NCBI RefSeq assembly: GCF_028595325.1
Contig: NZ_JAQQXR010000002.1
Coordinates: forward strand, 372,001-436,000
Source: Janthinobacterium fluminis
Lineage (GTDB): Bacteria; Pseudomonadota; Gammaproteobacteria; Burkholderiales; Burkholderiaceae_D
DNA length: 64,000 nucleotides
Direction: 5' to 3'
Position numbers and translations under genes: made by a program. This document shows positions 1 through 8,602 of this stretch, piece by piece. The first letter of the stretch is position 1. Each line of letters begins with the position of its first letter. The notes beneath the pieces are model-generated. The model had not been told where the DNA came from. It was given only the letters and a program-made list of their open reading frames with translations, and did not search any database.

Positions 1-157
1 GGTTCTGCTCCTCGTAGCGCTTGACGAGGGCGTCGAAGTAGGGCGTGAATTTGGGCTTCATGCTGAAGGTCCAGAATTCGATTTTTTCCACGGCGCCGGC
101 GCAGGGCGCGATCAGGCTTGCCGCCGCCAGGGCCGTCAACAGTCTCTTGATGATCAT
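1..157 (-). CDS. ABC transporter extracellular sugar-binding protein (N-terminal fragment)
   Basis: Only the first 52 codons are inside the window; the gene continues past base 1. The start ATG (positions 155-157) is followed by a clear signal peptide (MIIKRLLTALAAASLIAPCAGA), then a segment reading EKIEFWTFSMKPKFTPYFDA, typical of the mature N-terminus of family 1 extracellular solute-binding proteins for sugars. It follows the GlcNAc deaminase gene on the same strand after about 120 bases, so it probably supplies periplasmic capture of N-acetylglucosamine or chito-oligosaccharides for the same pathway. The substrate is inferred from context only. Confidence 0.75.
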   Translation of the reverse strand, partial: MIIKRLLTALAAASLIAPCAGAVEKIEFWTFSMKPKFTPYFDALVKRYEEQN

Positions 158-279
158 CTCGTTCCCGGACGCTGGGCGCCTCATGGTTATTATGTGCCGC
201 CGGCTTCCTTGCCGCCCGGCGGATTCGACTCCAGGGCCGCGCCGCCGGCCTTGCGTCCGGCCGGCGCGGCGCCCGCCGC

Positions 280-1302
280 TCAATTGGTCTTGGTGACCTT
301 GCTCAAATGGCGCGGGCGGTCCGGGTCCAGGCCGCGCGCGGCCGCCAGCTTGGCCGCCATCACGTAGAAGGCCTGCACGGCGACGATCGGGTCGAGGTCC
401 GGCGTGGCGGCGGTCGGCAGGGTCAGGTCGCGCTCGGCGATGTCGGCCGGCGCCGCCAGCAGCACGCGGGCGCCGCGCTCGCGCATCTCGCGCGCCAGCT
501 GCAGCAGGCTGGCCTGGGTCGGGCCGCGCGTGGCGAAGATCATCAGGGGATAGCCGTCCTCGATCAATGCCATCGGGCCGTGCTTGATCTCGGCGCCGCT
601 GAAGGCTTCGGCCTGCAGGGCCGAGGTTTCCTTGAACTTCAGCGCCGACTCCAGCGCGATCGGGAAGCTGATGCCGCGCCCGACCACCATGATGTTCTTG
701 GCCGGGGCCAGCACCTCGATGGCGTTCGACCAGTCGCTGCGGGTGGCCTCCAGCAGCGCCTCCGGCAGCGCCGCCAGCCCGTCCAGCAGCTCGGGGTCGT
801 TCTGCCACTGCGCCACCAGGCGCGCGCCGGCCACCAGGCTGGTGATGAAGCTCTTGGTCGCGGCCACGCTCTGTTCGCGGCCGGCGTGCAGCGGCATCGC
901 CCACTCGGCCGCGTGGGCCAGCGGCGAGTCGGTTTCATTGACCAGCGCGATGGTGGTGGCGCCGCCGTCGCGGAAGTAGCGGATCGGCTCGACCACGTCC
1001 GGGCTCTGGCCCGACTGGGAGATGGCGATGGTCAGCGTGTCGCGCGTCACCAGCGGCGATTTGTACAGCGTCACCAGCGACATCGGCAGCGAGGCGACGA
1101 CGCGGCCCAGGCGCGCCATGATCAGGTAGGCGCAGTAGTTGGCGGCGTGGTCGGAGCTGCCGCGCGCCACCGTCAGCGCGGTGGAGAACGAGGTGCTCCT
1201 CAATTTGCGGCCCAGCTCCGCGTAGCGTTCGGTGTCGCTGGCCAGCTGCAGGGCGACGCACTCGGCGGCGGATACGGCTTCTTTAAGCATCATTGAGGTC
1301 AC
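280..1302 (-). CDS. SIS-domain glucosamine-6-phosphate deaminase (NagB-II type)
   Basis: 340-residue protein with two sugar-isomerase (SIS) domains, like the isomerase half of GlmS without the glutaminase part. Visible phosphosugar-binding signatures are RGSSDHAANY (residues 47-56), SQSGQSPD (95-102) and, in the second domain, EAFSGAEIKHGPMAL. Such stand-alone SIS proteins next to nagA act as the NagB-II glucosamine-6-phosphate deaminase, making fructose-6-phosphate and ammonia; I infer that role here. The GTG at 1302 lies 6 bases after a GGAG ribosome site and overlaps the end of nagA by 20 bases; ATG codons at 1293 and 1290 are alternatives. Part of the minus-strand kinase-regulator-nagA operon. 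Confidence 0.85.
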   Translation of the reverse strand: MTSMMLKEAVSAAECVALQLASDTERYAELGRKLRSTSFSTALTVARGSSDHAANYCAYLIMARLGRVVASLPMSLVTLYKSPLVTRDTLTIAISQSGQSPDVVEPIRYFRDGGATTIALVNETDSPLAHAAEWAMPLHAGREQSVAATKSFITSLVAGARLVAQWQNDPELLDGLAALPEALLEATRSDWSNAIEVLAPAKNIMVVGRGISFPIALESALKFKETSALQAEAFSGAEIKHGPMALIEDGYPLMIFATRGPTQASLLQLAREMRERGARVLLAAPADIAERDLTLPTAATPDLDPIVAVQAFYVMAAKLAAARGLDPDRPRHLSKVTKTN

Positions 1303-2395
1303 ACAATTCTCCTTCGATATAGACAGCTTTGAGTTTAAGGTCGCGATCGAGTACCACCAGATCGGCGTAACTGCCGTGGGCCAGACGGCCGCGTTCTTGC
1401 AGGCCCAGGTAGTCGGCGGCGTGGGTCGACACGCGTTTCGAGGCGTCGGCCAGGTCCAGCCCGAGGCCGACCAGGTTGCGCAGCGCCTGGTCCATCGTCA
1501 GCGTGCTGCCGGCCAGCGTGCCGTCGGGCAGGCGCACGCCGCCCATGCATTTGTGCACGGCGTGGCGGCCCAGCATGTACTCGCCGTCCGGCATGCCGGT
1601 GGCGGCCGTCGAATCGGTGACGCAGTACAGGCGCGGGATGGCGCGCAGCGCGACCTTGATGGCGCCCGGGTGGACGTGCAGCAGGTCGGGGATCAGTTCG
1701 GCGTATTCGGCGTGCGCCAGGGCGGCGCCGACCATGCCCGGCTCGCGGTGGTGCAGGCCGCTCATGGCGTTGAACAGGTGGGTGAAGCCGGCCGCGCCGT
1801 GCTCCAGCGCGGCCACGCCGTCCTCGTAGGAGCCCAGCGTGTGGCCGATCTGCACGCGCATGCCGGCGTCGGACAGCTCGCGCACCAGGCCCAGGTGGCC
1901 GGCGATCTCCGGCGCCACCGTGATCAGGCGCAGCGGCGCGTAGGCGGCCAGGCGGCGCACTTCGGCCAGCGTGGCGGCGCGGGCGTAGTTCGGCTGCGCG
2001 CCCAGCTTGCCGGAGTTGATGTAGGGCCCCTCCAGGTGGGCGCCCAGCACGCGCGCGGTGCCGGGGCGGCGCTGCGCGGCCGCCGCGCCGATCGCCTTCA
2101 GGGCGACGTCGATGTCTTCCGGCGGCGCCGTCATGGTCGTCGCCAGCATGCTGGTGGTGCCGTGGCGGGCGTGCATCGCGGCGATCGCGTAGACCGCCTC
2201 GCCGCCCTCCATGACGTCCTTGCCGGCGCCGCCGTGCACGTGCAGGTCGATGAAGCCGGGGATGACGTAGTCGTCGGCGTTGAACGAGGGGTTCACCGGG
2301 CTGCCTTCGACGGCCTTGATGCGCTCGTCGAAGTCGATCGTGCCGTTGACCCAGCCGCCCGGGGTGAGGATATTGCCTTTGATTGCACCGCTCAT
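1283..2395 (-). CDS. nagA: N-acetylglucosamine-6-phosphate deacetylase
   Basis: 370 residues, the usual size for NagA, which removes acetate from GlcNAc-6-P in the cytoplasm. Amidohydrolase metal and active-site features are visible in order: HVH (residues 52-54) in FIDLHVHGGAG, the EGP glutamate (E122) in GAHLEGPYIN, His185 in QIGHT, His206 in THLFNAMSG, and the catalytic Asp261 in CVTDSTAATG. The start ATG overlaps the stop of the upstream GntR gene by 4 bases (ATGA), so the two are translationally coupled. With the kinase upstream and the SIS deaminase downstream it completes GlcNAc to fructose-6-P conversion. Confidence 0.95.
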   Translation of the reverse strand: MSGAIKGNILTPGGWVNGTIDFDERIKAVEGSPVNPSFNADDYVIPGFIDLHVHGGAGKDVMEGGEAVYAIAAMHARHGTTSMLATTMTAPPEDIDVALKAIGAAAAQRRPGTARVLGAHLEGPYINSGKLGAQPNYARAATLAEVRRLAAYAPLRLITVAPEIAGHLGLVRELSDAGMRVQIGHTLGSYEDGVAALEHGAAGFTHLFNAMSGLHHREPGMVGAALAHAEYAELIPDLLHVHPGAIKVALRAIPRLYCVTDSTAATGMPDGEYMLGRHAVHKCMGGVRLPDGTLAGSTLTMDQALRNLVGLGLDLADASKRVSTHAADYLGLQERGRLAHGSYADLVVLDRDLKLKAVYIEGELCDLNDA

Positions 2396-3126
2396 CTGCG
2401 CGACTCCGCTACGAATTCATAATAATCACTACGGCAATACGAGTGGGTCAGTTCCACCGCCGCGCCGCTGTCGAGGTAACTGACGCGGGTGATGTGCAGC
2501 ATCGCCGCACCCGCCTTGAGGCCCGCCAGCTTGGCCTGTTCGGCGCTGGCGTTGACGGCGCGGATATGCTGCAGCGCGCGCATCGGGATCGTGCCCTTCG
2601 ATTCCAGATAACCGTACAGCGAGTCGGTGACGCGCTGCGGGTCGGGCATGTAGAGGGCCGGGATGGTGGTCGTCTCGATCGCCATGACGACCTCGTCGGC
2701 GGTGCGCAGGCGCTTCAGGCGCGCCACCGGCATGTGCGGCGACAGGCCCAGCGACAGCAGCTCCAGCGGCGCGGCCACGCCGATGTCGCGCTGCAGCCAG
2801 CGCGAGCCGGCCGTGAAGCCGCGCTGGCGCAGCTCCTCGGAAAAGCTGGTCAGGCGCGACAGCGGCTGCTCCAGCTTCGGCGTGATGTAGGTGCCGGAGC
2901 CGCGCTTGCGGGTCAGCATGCCGCGCTCGCACAGCATGTCGATGGCCTTGCGCGCCGTGACGCGGGAAATCTGCAGCACCTCCGACAGCACCCGCTCCGA
3001 GGGCAGGGCCTGGTTGGCGCGCCAGTCGCCGCCGGCGATGCCGTCCGACAGGGTGTTGGCCAGTTGCATATACAGGGGGGTGTCGCTGTCGGGATCGGGC
3101 GTGAACGCGCCCAGTTTGCTCAGCAT
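2392..3126 (-). CDS. GntR-family (HutC-type) regulator of the GlcNAc operon
   Basis: 244 residues from the ATG at 3126; an open frame continues upstream to 3756 but that part is antisense to the kinase. The N-terminal winged helix reads SDTPLYMQLANTLSDGI...LPSERVLSEVLQISRVTARKAIDML (residues about 13-70), followed by a UTRA ligand domain (YLESKGTIPM, AAMLHITRVSY). HutC-type GntR proteins in this setting (NagR/YvoA relatives) respond to GlcN-6-P or GlcNAc-6-P; this is inferred from position. Its start overlaps the kinase stop (ATGCTGA), so it is co-expressed with the pathway it probably represses. Confidence 0.9.
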   Translation of the reverse strand: MLSKLGAFTPDPDSDTPLYMQLANTLSDGIAGGDWRANQALPSERVLSEVLQISRVTARKAIDMLCERGMLTRKRGSGTYITPKLEQPLSRLTSFSEELRQRGFTAGSRWLQRDIGVAAPLELLSLGLSPHMPVARLKRLRTADEVVMAIETTTIPALYMPDPQRVTDSLYGYLESKGTIPMRALQHIRAVNASAEQAKLAGLKAGAAMLHITRVSYLDSGAAVELTHSYCRSDYYEFVAESRR

Positions 3127-4001
3127 GGCGGATGCTCCCTCAGGTGTTGGCGGATCAGGCGCAGGGCGCCGGCGGCGGAGTCGCCGTGGGCCGGCACGAC
3201 GCGGGCCAGCAAACCCTCCGGCAAATACGCGCGCAGCGGCTCGGCCAAGCCGCCGCACAGGGCGACGGGCAGTTGGCCGCTGGGGTCGAGGGCGGCGGCG
3301 ATCAGCGCGACCTGCGCGCCGGCCTCGGCCAGGATGGCGCGCGCGGTCGGGTCGTCGGCGGCGTGCTCGAGCACCAGGCGCGCCAGTTGCGCGTAGGCGG
3401 TCTGGTTGGCGGCGGCCAGCCAGCCCTGGAAGGCGTCGCGGTGGCCGCCGCAGGCGTCGAGGACGGTGCTGGCGAAGGCGCTGGCGGCGGCGCGGCCGTC
3501 GGCGACCTGCTGGGCGTGGCCGACGGCGCGCATGCCGATCCAGGCGCCGCCGGCCTCGTCGCCGGAGGGGAAGCCCCAGCCGCCCACCTCGCGCCGTTCG
3601 CCGCGGGCGTCGAGCACTTCGCCGACGCTGCCGGTGCCGATCGCCACGACGGCGCCGGGCTGGCCCTGGTGGGCGCCCAGCAGCGTCGTCAAGGCGTCCG
3701 ATTCCAGCGCGATGGCGGCGTAGCCGGGGTTTTTTTCCAGGAATTTGGTGGCCCACTGGCAGTTGTGCACGCCGGCCAGGCCGAGGCCGATGGCGCAGTG
3801 GCGCAGCGGCGGGTGGGCGATGCCGGCCGCGCTGAAGGCCTTGAGCACGGCGTTGCCGACGGCGACCCAGGCCTGGTCTATGCCGTGCGCCAAGCCCGAC
3901 GGGCCGTTCTGGCCCTGGGCCAGTTCGCTGCCGTCGGCCCGCGACAGGCGCACGCGGGTGCCGCTGCCGCCGCCGTCTACGCCGATGTGATAGTCGATCA
4001 T
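3120..4001 (-). CDS. BadF/BadG-family N-acetylglucosamine kinase
   Basis: 293 residues from the ATG at 4001 (MIDYHIGVDGGGSGTRVRL); a longer frame to 4106 exists but this start begins exactly at the family's N-terminal phosphate-1 loop DGGGSGT. Further ASKHA-fold motifs are AIGTGSVGEV, GGWGFPSGDEAGGAWIG and ALCGGLAEPL. The family includes eukaryotic-type GlcNAc kinases and bacterial MurNAc/GlcN kinases, so it most likely phosphorylates GlcNAc (or GlcN) brought in by the ABC system. It is the first gene of the minus-strand operon, with possible operators upstream. Confidence 0.87.
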   Translation of the reverse strand: MIDYHIGVDGGGSGTRVRLSRADGSELAQGQNGPSGLAHGIDQAWVAVGNAVLKAFSAAGIAHPPLRHCAIGLGLAGVHNCQWATKFLEKNPGYAAIALESDALTTLLGAHQGQPGAVVAIGTGSVGEVLDARGERREVGGWGFPSGDEAGGAWIGMRAVGHAQQVADGRAAASAFASTVLDACGGHRDAFQGWLAAANQTAYAQLARLVLEHAADDPTARAILAEAGAQVALIAAALDPSGQLPVALCGGLAEPLRAYLPEGLLARVVPAHGDSAAGALRLIRQHLREHPPC

Positions 4002-4083
4002 TTTTTGTGTGGTCCGCTGGCTGGTTGGGATGCTTCCGGCCGGGCCTGTGAATGCCGCATTGCGGGAAGCTGAGCGCACTATA

Positions 4084-4097
4084 TGGTTGCCAAACCA
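4084..4097. promoter_or_regulatory. Candidate GntR operator upstream of the GlcNAc operon
   Basis: TGGTT-GCCA-AACCA, a perfect 5-bp inverted repeat, 83 bases upstream of the kinase start. Its TGGT...ACCA arms resemble sites bound by HutC-type GntR regulators of GlcNAc genes. Binding is inferred. Confidence 0.4.
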
Positions 4098-4210
4098 GCT
4101 TGTCAACAGGTATTTAAGTGGTATTGATAATGGCCAAAGAGGTCTGGCGGAAAGCGTTGGGTGCTTCCGCCTAAGTCTTTGTTTTTGCAGGTTTTGTTAA
4201 AAAATGGAAA

Positions 4211-4240
4211 TGGTATTGAAATTGGACTTGTTCAATGCCA
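4211..4240. promoter_or_regulatory. Imperfect inverted repeat between the GlcNAc operon and the next gene
   Basis: Arms TGGTATTGAA and TTCAATGCCA (9 of 10 pair) around a 10-base spacer. The half site TGGTATTGA recurs at 4119-4127, closer to the kinase gene. The 4002-4339 intergenic region contains no gene; these repeats and the 4084 repeat are its only visible content and suggest a regulator-binding region between the divergent genes. Confidence 0.35.
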
Positions 4241-4339
4241 ATTCTGCCCGTGGCGCTGCCGCCGCCGCGCCGCGCCGCGCTTGATATGGGCCGCCATCCG
4301 GAGTACAGTCCGGCCTTTACACCTAGTTGGAAGTACAAA

Positions 4340-4624
4340 ATGAATGACAAGGCAGCAAAGAGCGCTTATTGGGATGACTGGCAGCGCGAGGCGCTGGCGG
4401 CCGGCGTCGCCGCTCCCCTCGCAACGCTGGGCATGGAAGTGTTGCGCGCGCACCGTAAAAACCGCTGGCCGAAGGAGTTTCTCGGACGCGAGGACGACGG
4501 CCCGCACATGCTGACGATGTGTCTGGAGGAACCGGCCGAAACCGAGCTGTTCTTTATTGAAAACCTGTATCCCTACGATGCGGCGCTGATCGAGTCGACC
4601 CGCGTCCGCCTGGGGCTGGCGTAA
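4340..4624 (+). CDS. Hypothetical protein, 94 aa
   Basis: Soluble acidic protein starting MNDKAAKSAYWDDWQREAL; the ATG at 4340 has GGA upstream (4329), while the longer open frame back to 4235 begins with Arg/Pro-rich translation unlike a real N-terminus. No signal peptide, membrane segment or known motif is recognised. Trp and aromatic residues are spread through it (NRWPKEFLGREDDG, LFFIENLYPYDAA). Divergent from the GlcNAc operon and convergent with the next gene; no function can be proposed. Confidence 0.65.
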   Translation: MNDKAAKSAYWDDWQREALAAGVAAPLATLGMEVLRAHRKNRWPKEFLGREDDGPHMLTMCLEEPAETELFFIENLYPYDAALIESTRVRLGLA

Positions 4625-4636
4625 GGGCGGGCGCGC

Positions 4637-4975
4637 CTACTCGACCTTGAATTTCTCTTCCTGCCGCCGCCTGTGGATGCGCAGGCTGAGCAGTCCCAAG
4701 CCGACCAGCATCATGCTGGCGGCGTTCGTTTCGGGCACGCTGGCCATCGGGCCCGGCGGCAGCGCCACCGGGCTGGCCGCGGCGCGGCCGTGGCGCTGCG
4801 CGCCGGCGTCGACACTGGCGGGCGCCGCCGGCGCCCCGTCCCACACGGCGTCGCCGGCGGCATGCCATGCCGGCGCCGCGACGCCAGGCGTTTCCTGATG
4901 AATCTGGACGGCCGCCGCCGGTCCGGCGCAGGCCGCCAGTAGCAGCGCCGTCGCCTCAAGTATCGCGAATTTCAT
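4637..4975 (-). CDS. Small PEP-CTERM sorting-domain protein
   Basis: 112 residues: an N-terminal export signal (MKFAILEATALLLAACAGPAAA), a low-complexity Ala/Pro/Gly region, and a C-terminal tripartite sorting signal with VPETN, a hydrophobic stretch (AASMMLVGLGLLSL) and a basic end (RIHRRRQEEK). This is the PEP-CTERM pattern processed by exosortase in Gram-negative biofilm-forming bacteria. The motif is VPETN rather than VPEP, a slightly degenerate form. The other PEP-CTERM protein is at 10062; no exosortase gene is in the window. Confidence 0.7.
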   Translation of the reverse strand: MKFAILEATALLLAACAGPAAAVQIHQETPGVAAPAWHAAGDAVWDGAPAAPASVDAGAQRHGRAAASPVALPPGPMASVPETNAASMMLVGLGLLSLRIHRRRQEEKFKVE

Positions 4976-5460
4976 TGCACCTTCCCCATTTGCGTCGAAG
5001 CCGCCACATCCCTTGCCTGCCGCACTGATGTCGCGGTTTTTTTTTATTGCGGCATTTTATTGAATCATAAGAAAATGATAATTGGTATTTAATTTTAATA
5101 ATAAAAATGGCAACGATTTGATGTGCGCGCTATCGCCGGCGGCAACGCCCGGCGTGGCGCTTGCCGGGGCGGCAAGACTTGCTGGATGGAACGTCGGTTT
5201 GCGGTAAAATACTTTTTAGTAATGTTGTATTTATGGGAATTTGTGCGGCGCGGGCGGCGCCGGCTTCAGGGCCGCGCCGGTCTTGCCGTTAATGGTGCAG
5301 GGACGGCGGCCGGCGGGGAAATCCCGTGTCGATCGCGCGCCGTGGTGTCATAATGCCCGCAGTGTTACGCCAGCCGCCGCAAGCCGCGCGCGAACCGGTA
5401 GTCGATGTCAACAGGATGCGCCCGCGCCGTTTGCGGGCCGCACGATAGTTTAATCACGCA
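4976..5460. other. Gene-free intergenic region with an AT-rich patch
   Basis: The segment 5035-5110 is strikingly AT-rich (T10 run, then repeated AATAATAAAAATG-like sequence) against GC-rich surroundings, and a second AT-rich patch lies at 5205-5235. No convincing reading frame, tRNA or hairpin is visible. It probably carries promoters for the flanking genes. Confidence 0.4.
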
Positions 5461-5475
5461 ATGGAGTCAGGCACG

Positions 5476-5583
5476 ATGAGCAAAGCACAGGACAGTAAGA
5501 AGGAAAGCAAGAAGGAACCGGCGAAAACCATGAAGGAAAAGAAGGAGGCGAAGAAGGCCAAGAAAGAAGAGCGCAAGCACTAA
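5476..5583 (+). CDS. Lysine-rich small protein, 35 aa
   Basis: Reads MSKAQDSKKESKKEPAKT and continues with Lys/Glu repeats to ...KKEERKH, nearly half Lys. The ATG at 5476 has GGAG nine bases upstream; an in-frame ATG at 5461 would give 40 residues but would place the GGAG inside the coding sequence. Very basic, no hydrophobic segment, likely disordered and nucleic-acid-binding. Similar tiny Lys-rich ORFs occur in related genomes as far as I recall; the function is unknown. It ends 5 bases before the next gene. Confidence 0.55.
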   Translation: MSKAQDSKKESKKEPAKTMKEKKEAKKAKKEERKH

Positions 5584-5588
5584 TCGCC

Positions 5589-6098
5589 ATGTTCGCCCGG
5601 CGCACACCGCTGTCGCCGCCGGCCGCGCCGCTGCGCCGGCTGGCCGCCGTCGCACTATTGGCCGGCGCCGGCGCCGCCGCGCAGGCGGCCGCGCCGTCGA
5701 CCTTCGGCACCATCGTCGGCAACGCCGTGCTGTGCCTGGACCAGATCGACAACGCTTATTTCCACGCCTATCTGTCGACCTCGTTCGGGCCGGCCTATAA
5801 GCGCGAGGGCGGCGCCTACTGGTTCAAGGCGGACGCGAGCTTGTGGGGCGCGGCCATCACCGACGTCATCGTCAGCGACGACACGAGCGCGCTGACCTTT
5901 GTCGGGGTGGTGGCCGACACGACGCCGGAAAAAATCGACGAAGCCATCGTCGCGGCGGCCGGTCTGCACTACAAAAAAATAGACGCCAGCAAGTACCCGG
6001 TGCGCGAATCGAGTCCGGGCAGCAAAATCGTCTACTTCCGCACCAAATCAAAAGTCTTTTGCGCCAAATACAAGCCGCTGCCACCGGGGAACAAGTGA
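5589..6098 (+). CDS. Exported hypothetical protein, 169 aa
   Basis: Starts MFARRTPLSPP with an Arg-rich n-region and a long Ala-rich hydrophobic stretch (LAAVALLAGAGAAAQAAA), consistent with a cleaved signal peptide. The mature part has two Cys (in VLCLDQIDN and KVFCAKYK) that could form a disulfide, and a repeated pattern of predicted strands (YWFKADASLWGAAITDVIVSD, ALTFVGVVADTTPEKIDEAI). No family recognised. It sits 46 bases before gspA; link to secretion is only positional. Confidence 0.75.
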   Translation: MFARRTPLSPPAAPLRRLAAVALLAGAGAAAQAAAPSTFGTIVGNAVLCLDQIDNAYFHAYLSTSFGPAYKREGGAYWFKADASLWGAAITDVIVSDDTSALTFVGVVADTTPEKIDEAIVAAAGLHYKKIDASKYPVRESSPGSKIVYFRTKSKVFCAKYKPLPPGNK

Positions 6099-6144
6099 GG
6101 CGCTGGCCACTTCCCGGCGCGCGCGCCGCATCCTCAGGGTTTCC

Positions 6145-7770
6145 ATGTACACGCAATTTTTCCAACTGAAACAGGCGGCGTTTTCCATCGCCCCCGATCC
6201 GCGCTACCTGTTCATGAGCGAGCGCCACCGCGAGGCGCTGGCCCACCTGTTGTATGGCGTCGGCGGTGGCGGCGGCTTCGTGCTGTTGACCGGCGAGATA
6301 GGCGCCGGCAAGACCACCGTCTGCCGCTGCTTCATGGAGCAGATTCCGCCGCACTGCAAGTTGGCCTACATCTTCAACCCCAAGCTATCGGTCGAGGAGT
6401 TGCTGCTGTCCGTGTGCGACGAGTTCGGCATCGTCCTGGCGCCGCGCGGCGCCGGCCCGGCCAGCGTGAAGGTCTATGTCGACGCCATCAATGCCTACCT
6501 GCTGGCCAGCCACGGGCGTGGCGACAACAATGTGCTGATCATCGACGAGGCGCAAAACCTGTCGGCCGAGGTGCTGGAGCAGCTGCGCCTGCTGACCAAC
6601 CTGGAGACGAGCGAGCGCAAGCTCTTGCAAATCATCCTGATCGGCCAACCGGAGCTGCGCGCGATGTTGGCGCGGCCCGAACTGGAGCAACTGGCGCAGC
6701 GCGTGATCGCGCGCTACCACCTCGGCTCGCTGTCGGCCGGCGAGTGCGCCGGCTATATTGCGCACCGCCTGGCCGTGGCCGTGGCCGGGGCGACGGGGCC
6801 GGCGCCTTTCCCGCCGCGCCTGATGGGGCTGATCCACCAACTGAGCCAGGGCGTGCCGCGCCGCATCAACCTGTTGTGCGACCGCGCGCTGCTGGGCGCC
6901 TATGTCGAGAACCGGCGCGAAGTGAGCCGCGCCATTTTGCGCACGGCCGCCGCCGAGGTGTTCGGCGCCGCGCGCCAGCGCGCAGGCGGCGGCTGGCGCT
7001 GGCCGTCCGTGCTGGCCGGCGTGATGGCGGGCGCCTTGCTGAGCGGCGCGGCCGCGTGGCAATGGCTGCCGCGCACCGTGGCGCCGCCGGCCAGCGCGGC
7101 GCGGCCGGCGCCGCTTGCGCCGCCGGCCGTTGCCGCCGTGGCGCCGGCGCCGGCCGCGACGCCGGCGCCGGCCGACAATGGCGCCGCGCTGCGCGCGCTG
7201 GCGGCCCTGTGGGGCCAGGCGCTGCCGGAGGGCCAGCCTTGCCAGGTCGCCGCGAAGCTGAACCTGCGCTGCCACCAAAGCCACGGCGGGCTCGACGAGT
7301 TGCGCCTGCTGGACCGGCCGGCCGTGCTGAGCCTGCGCGACGGTGCCGGCGCGCCAACCTACGCCGTGCTGACGGCGCTCGGCGACGCCGGCGCGACGCT
7401 GCGCGTCGGCGGCGTCGACAGCCAGCTCAGCCTGGACGCGCTGGCGGCGCGCTTCGACGGCAGTTTCGTGACGTTCTGGCGGGCGCCGCGCAGTTGGCGC
7501 GACGAAGTGACGGCCGGCGACCGCGGCCCCGATGTCGACTGGCTGGCGCGGCGCCTGGCGCAGATGCATGGCCTGGCGAGGCCGGCCGACAACGAGGCGC
7601 TCGACGCCAATCTGCAGCGCCTGCTGCGCGAGTTCCAGCAGGGCCAGAAATTGAAGGCGGATGGCGTTGCTGGTCCAAAAACATTTATCCGTCTGATCCA
7701 GTTGGACGGCGCCAAGGAGCCGCGACTGCTGAGCCAGACGCAGGGCGCCGACGCGGTGGCGGGGAAATAA
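6145..7770 (+). CDS. gspA: General secretion pathway ATPase GspA/ExeA with peptidoglycan-binding domain
   Basis: 541 residues. The N-terminal AAA ATPase starts MYTQFFQLKQAAFSIAPDP and has Walker A GEIGAGKTT, Walker B VLIIDEAQNL and a sensor region IILIGQPELR. A single membrane segment (WPSVLAGVMAGALLSGAAAW, about residue 290) follows, then an Ala/Pro linker and a periplasmic part ending with a PG_binding_1-like motif (LREFQQGQKLKADGVAGPKTF). ExeA with its partner GspB remodels peptidoglycan so the type II secretin can assemble. It is one base upstream of gspB, clearly an operon; the rest of the gsp genes are not in this window. Confidence 0.92.
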   Translation: MYTQFFQLKQAAFSIAPDPRYLFMSERHREALAHLLYGVGGGGGFVLLTGEIGAGKTTVCRCFMEQIPPHCKLAYIFNPKLSVEELLLSVCDEFGIVLAPRGAGPASVKVYVDAINAYLLASHGRGDNNVLIIDEAQNLSAEVLEQLRLLTNLETSERKLLQIILIGQPELRAMLARPELEQLAQRVIARYHLGSLSAGECAGYIAHRLAVAVAGATGPAPFPPRLMGLIHQLSQGVPRRINLLCDRALLGAYVENRREVSRAILRTAAAEVFGAARQRAGGGWRWPSVLAGVMAGALLSGAAAWQWLPRTVAPPASAARPAPLAPPAVAAVAPAPAATPAPADNGAALRALAALWGQALPEGQPCQVAAKLNLRCHQSHGGLDELRLLDRPAVLSLRDGAGAPTYAVLTALGDAGATLRVGGVDSQLSLDALAARFDGSFVTFWRAPRSWRDEVTAGDRGPDVDWLARRLAQMHGLARPADNEALDANLQRLLREFQQGQKLKADGVAGPKTFIRLIQLDGAKEPRLLSQTQGADAVAGK

Positions 7771-7771
7771 T

Positions 7772-8455
7772 ATGTCGTATATTTTAGAAGCACTGAAAAA
7801 ATCCCAGGCCGAGCGTCAGTTGGGGGAATTGCCGACGCTGCATGCGCCGCAGTTGCAAACGGGCCCGGCCGGCGCCGGCGGCGTCTGGCGCCAGCCGCTC
7901 TGGCTGGCGCTGGGCGCCACTTCGCTGCTGGCGTTGACGCTGGCGGTGCTGATGTGGCGCCAGGCGGCGCCAACGGTGGTGCCGGCCGCGCCCGTAGTCG
8001 CGGCCCCGGCTTTGCCTGCCGCCGCGCCGGCGCCCCCGGCGGCTCCGGCAATCCCGGCGGCTCCGGCACCGCCGGCCGCTGCGCCGGCCGCGGCCGTGGT
8101 AGCGCGCGTTGCGCCGCCGCGGCCGCCGCTGGCTGCGCCGAAAGCGCCGAAAGCGGCCGCGCCGGCTGCCGCCATTGTTGTCGAGGCGGCGCCGGCCGTA
8201 GCGCCGCCGCCGGCTGCGGCCGACGACAATCTGGCCGGCTTGCGCGAATTGCCCGAGGCGGTACAAAGGCAGCTTCCGGCGCTGGCGCTGGGCGGCTACA
8301 TTTACTCGAAGGACCCGGCTTCCCGTCTACTGCTGATCGACAAGGTGCTGCGCCACGAGGGCGAGGAAGTGGCGCCCGGTTTGATCCTGGAAAAGCTTTT
8401 GCCGAAGGGGGCGGTGTTCAATTTCAAGGGGTATCGCTACCGCGTCCCGTATTGA
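7772..8455 (+). CDS. gspB: General secretion pathway protein GspB
   Basis: 227 residues starting MSYILEALKKSQAERQLGELP, the standard GspB/ExeB opening. One membrane segment (LWLALGATSLLALTLAVLMW, about residues 48-68), a long Ala/Pro-rich periplasmic spacer, and a C-terminal conserved domain (ALALGGYIYSKDPASRLLLIDKVLRHEGEEV...GAVFNFKGYRYRVPY). It pairs with GspA/ExeA in the inner membrane during secretin assembly. The start codon follows the gspA stop after a single base. Confidence 0.92.
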   Translation: MSYILEALKKSQAERQLGELPTLHAPQLQTGPAGAGGVWRQPLWLALGATSLLALTLAVLMWRQAAPTVVPAAPVVAAPALPAAAPAPPAAPAIPAAPAPPAAAPAAAVVARVAPPRPPLAAPKAPKAAAPAAAIVVEAAPAVAPPPAAADDNLAGLRELPEAVQRQLPALALGGYIYSKDPASRLLLIDKVLRHEGEEVAPGLILEKLLPKGAVFNFKGYRYRVPY

Positions 8456-8602
8456 CGCGGCGCGGCCGGCGCGGCGAATCTTGGGGCCGCTTGCCGCATG
8501 ATTGTTGCGCATCAAAAGCGGCAACGGTAAGCTGAACAGTCATGCCGCTTGCCAGTCCAACCAATGTCGACACCGCGCCAACCGTCGACTTTGGGAGCAA
8601 GC

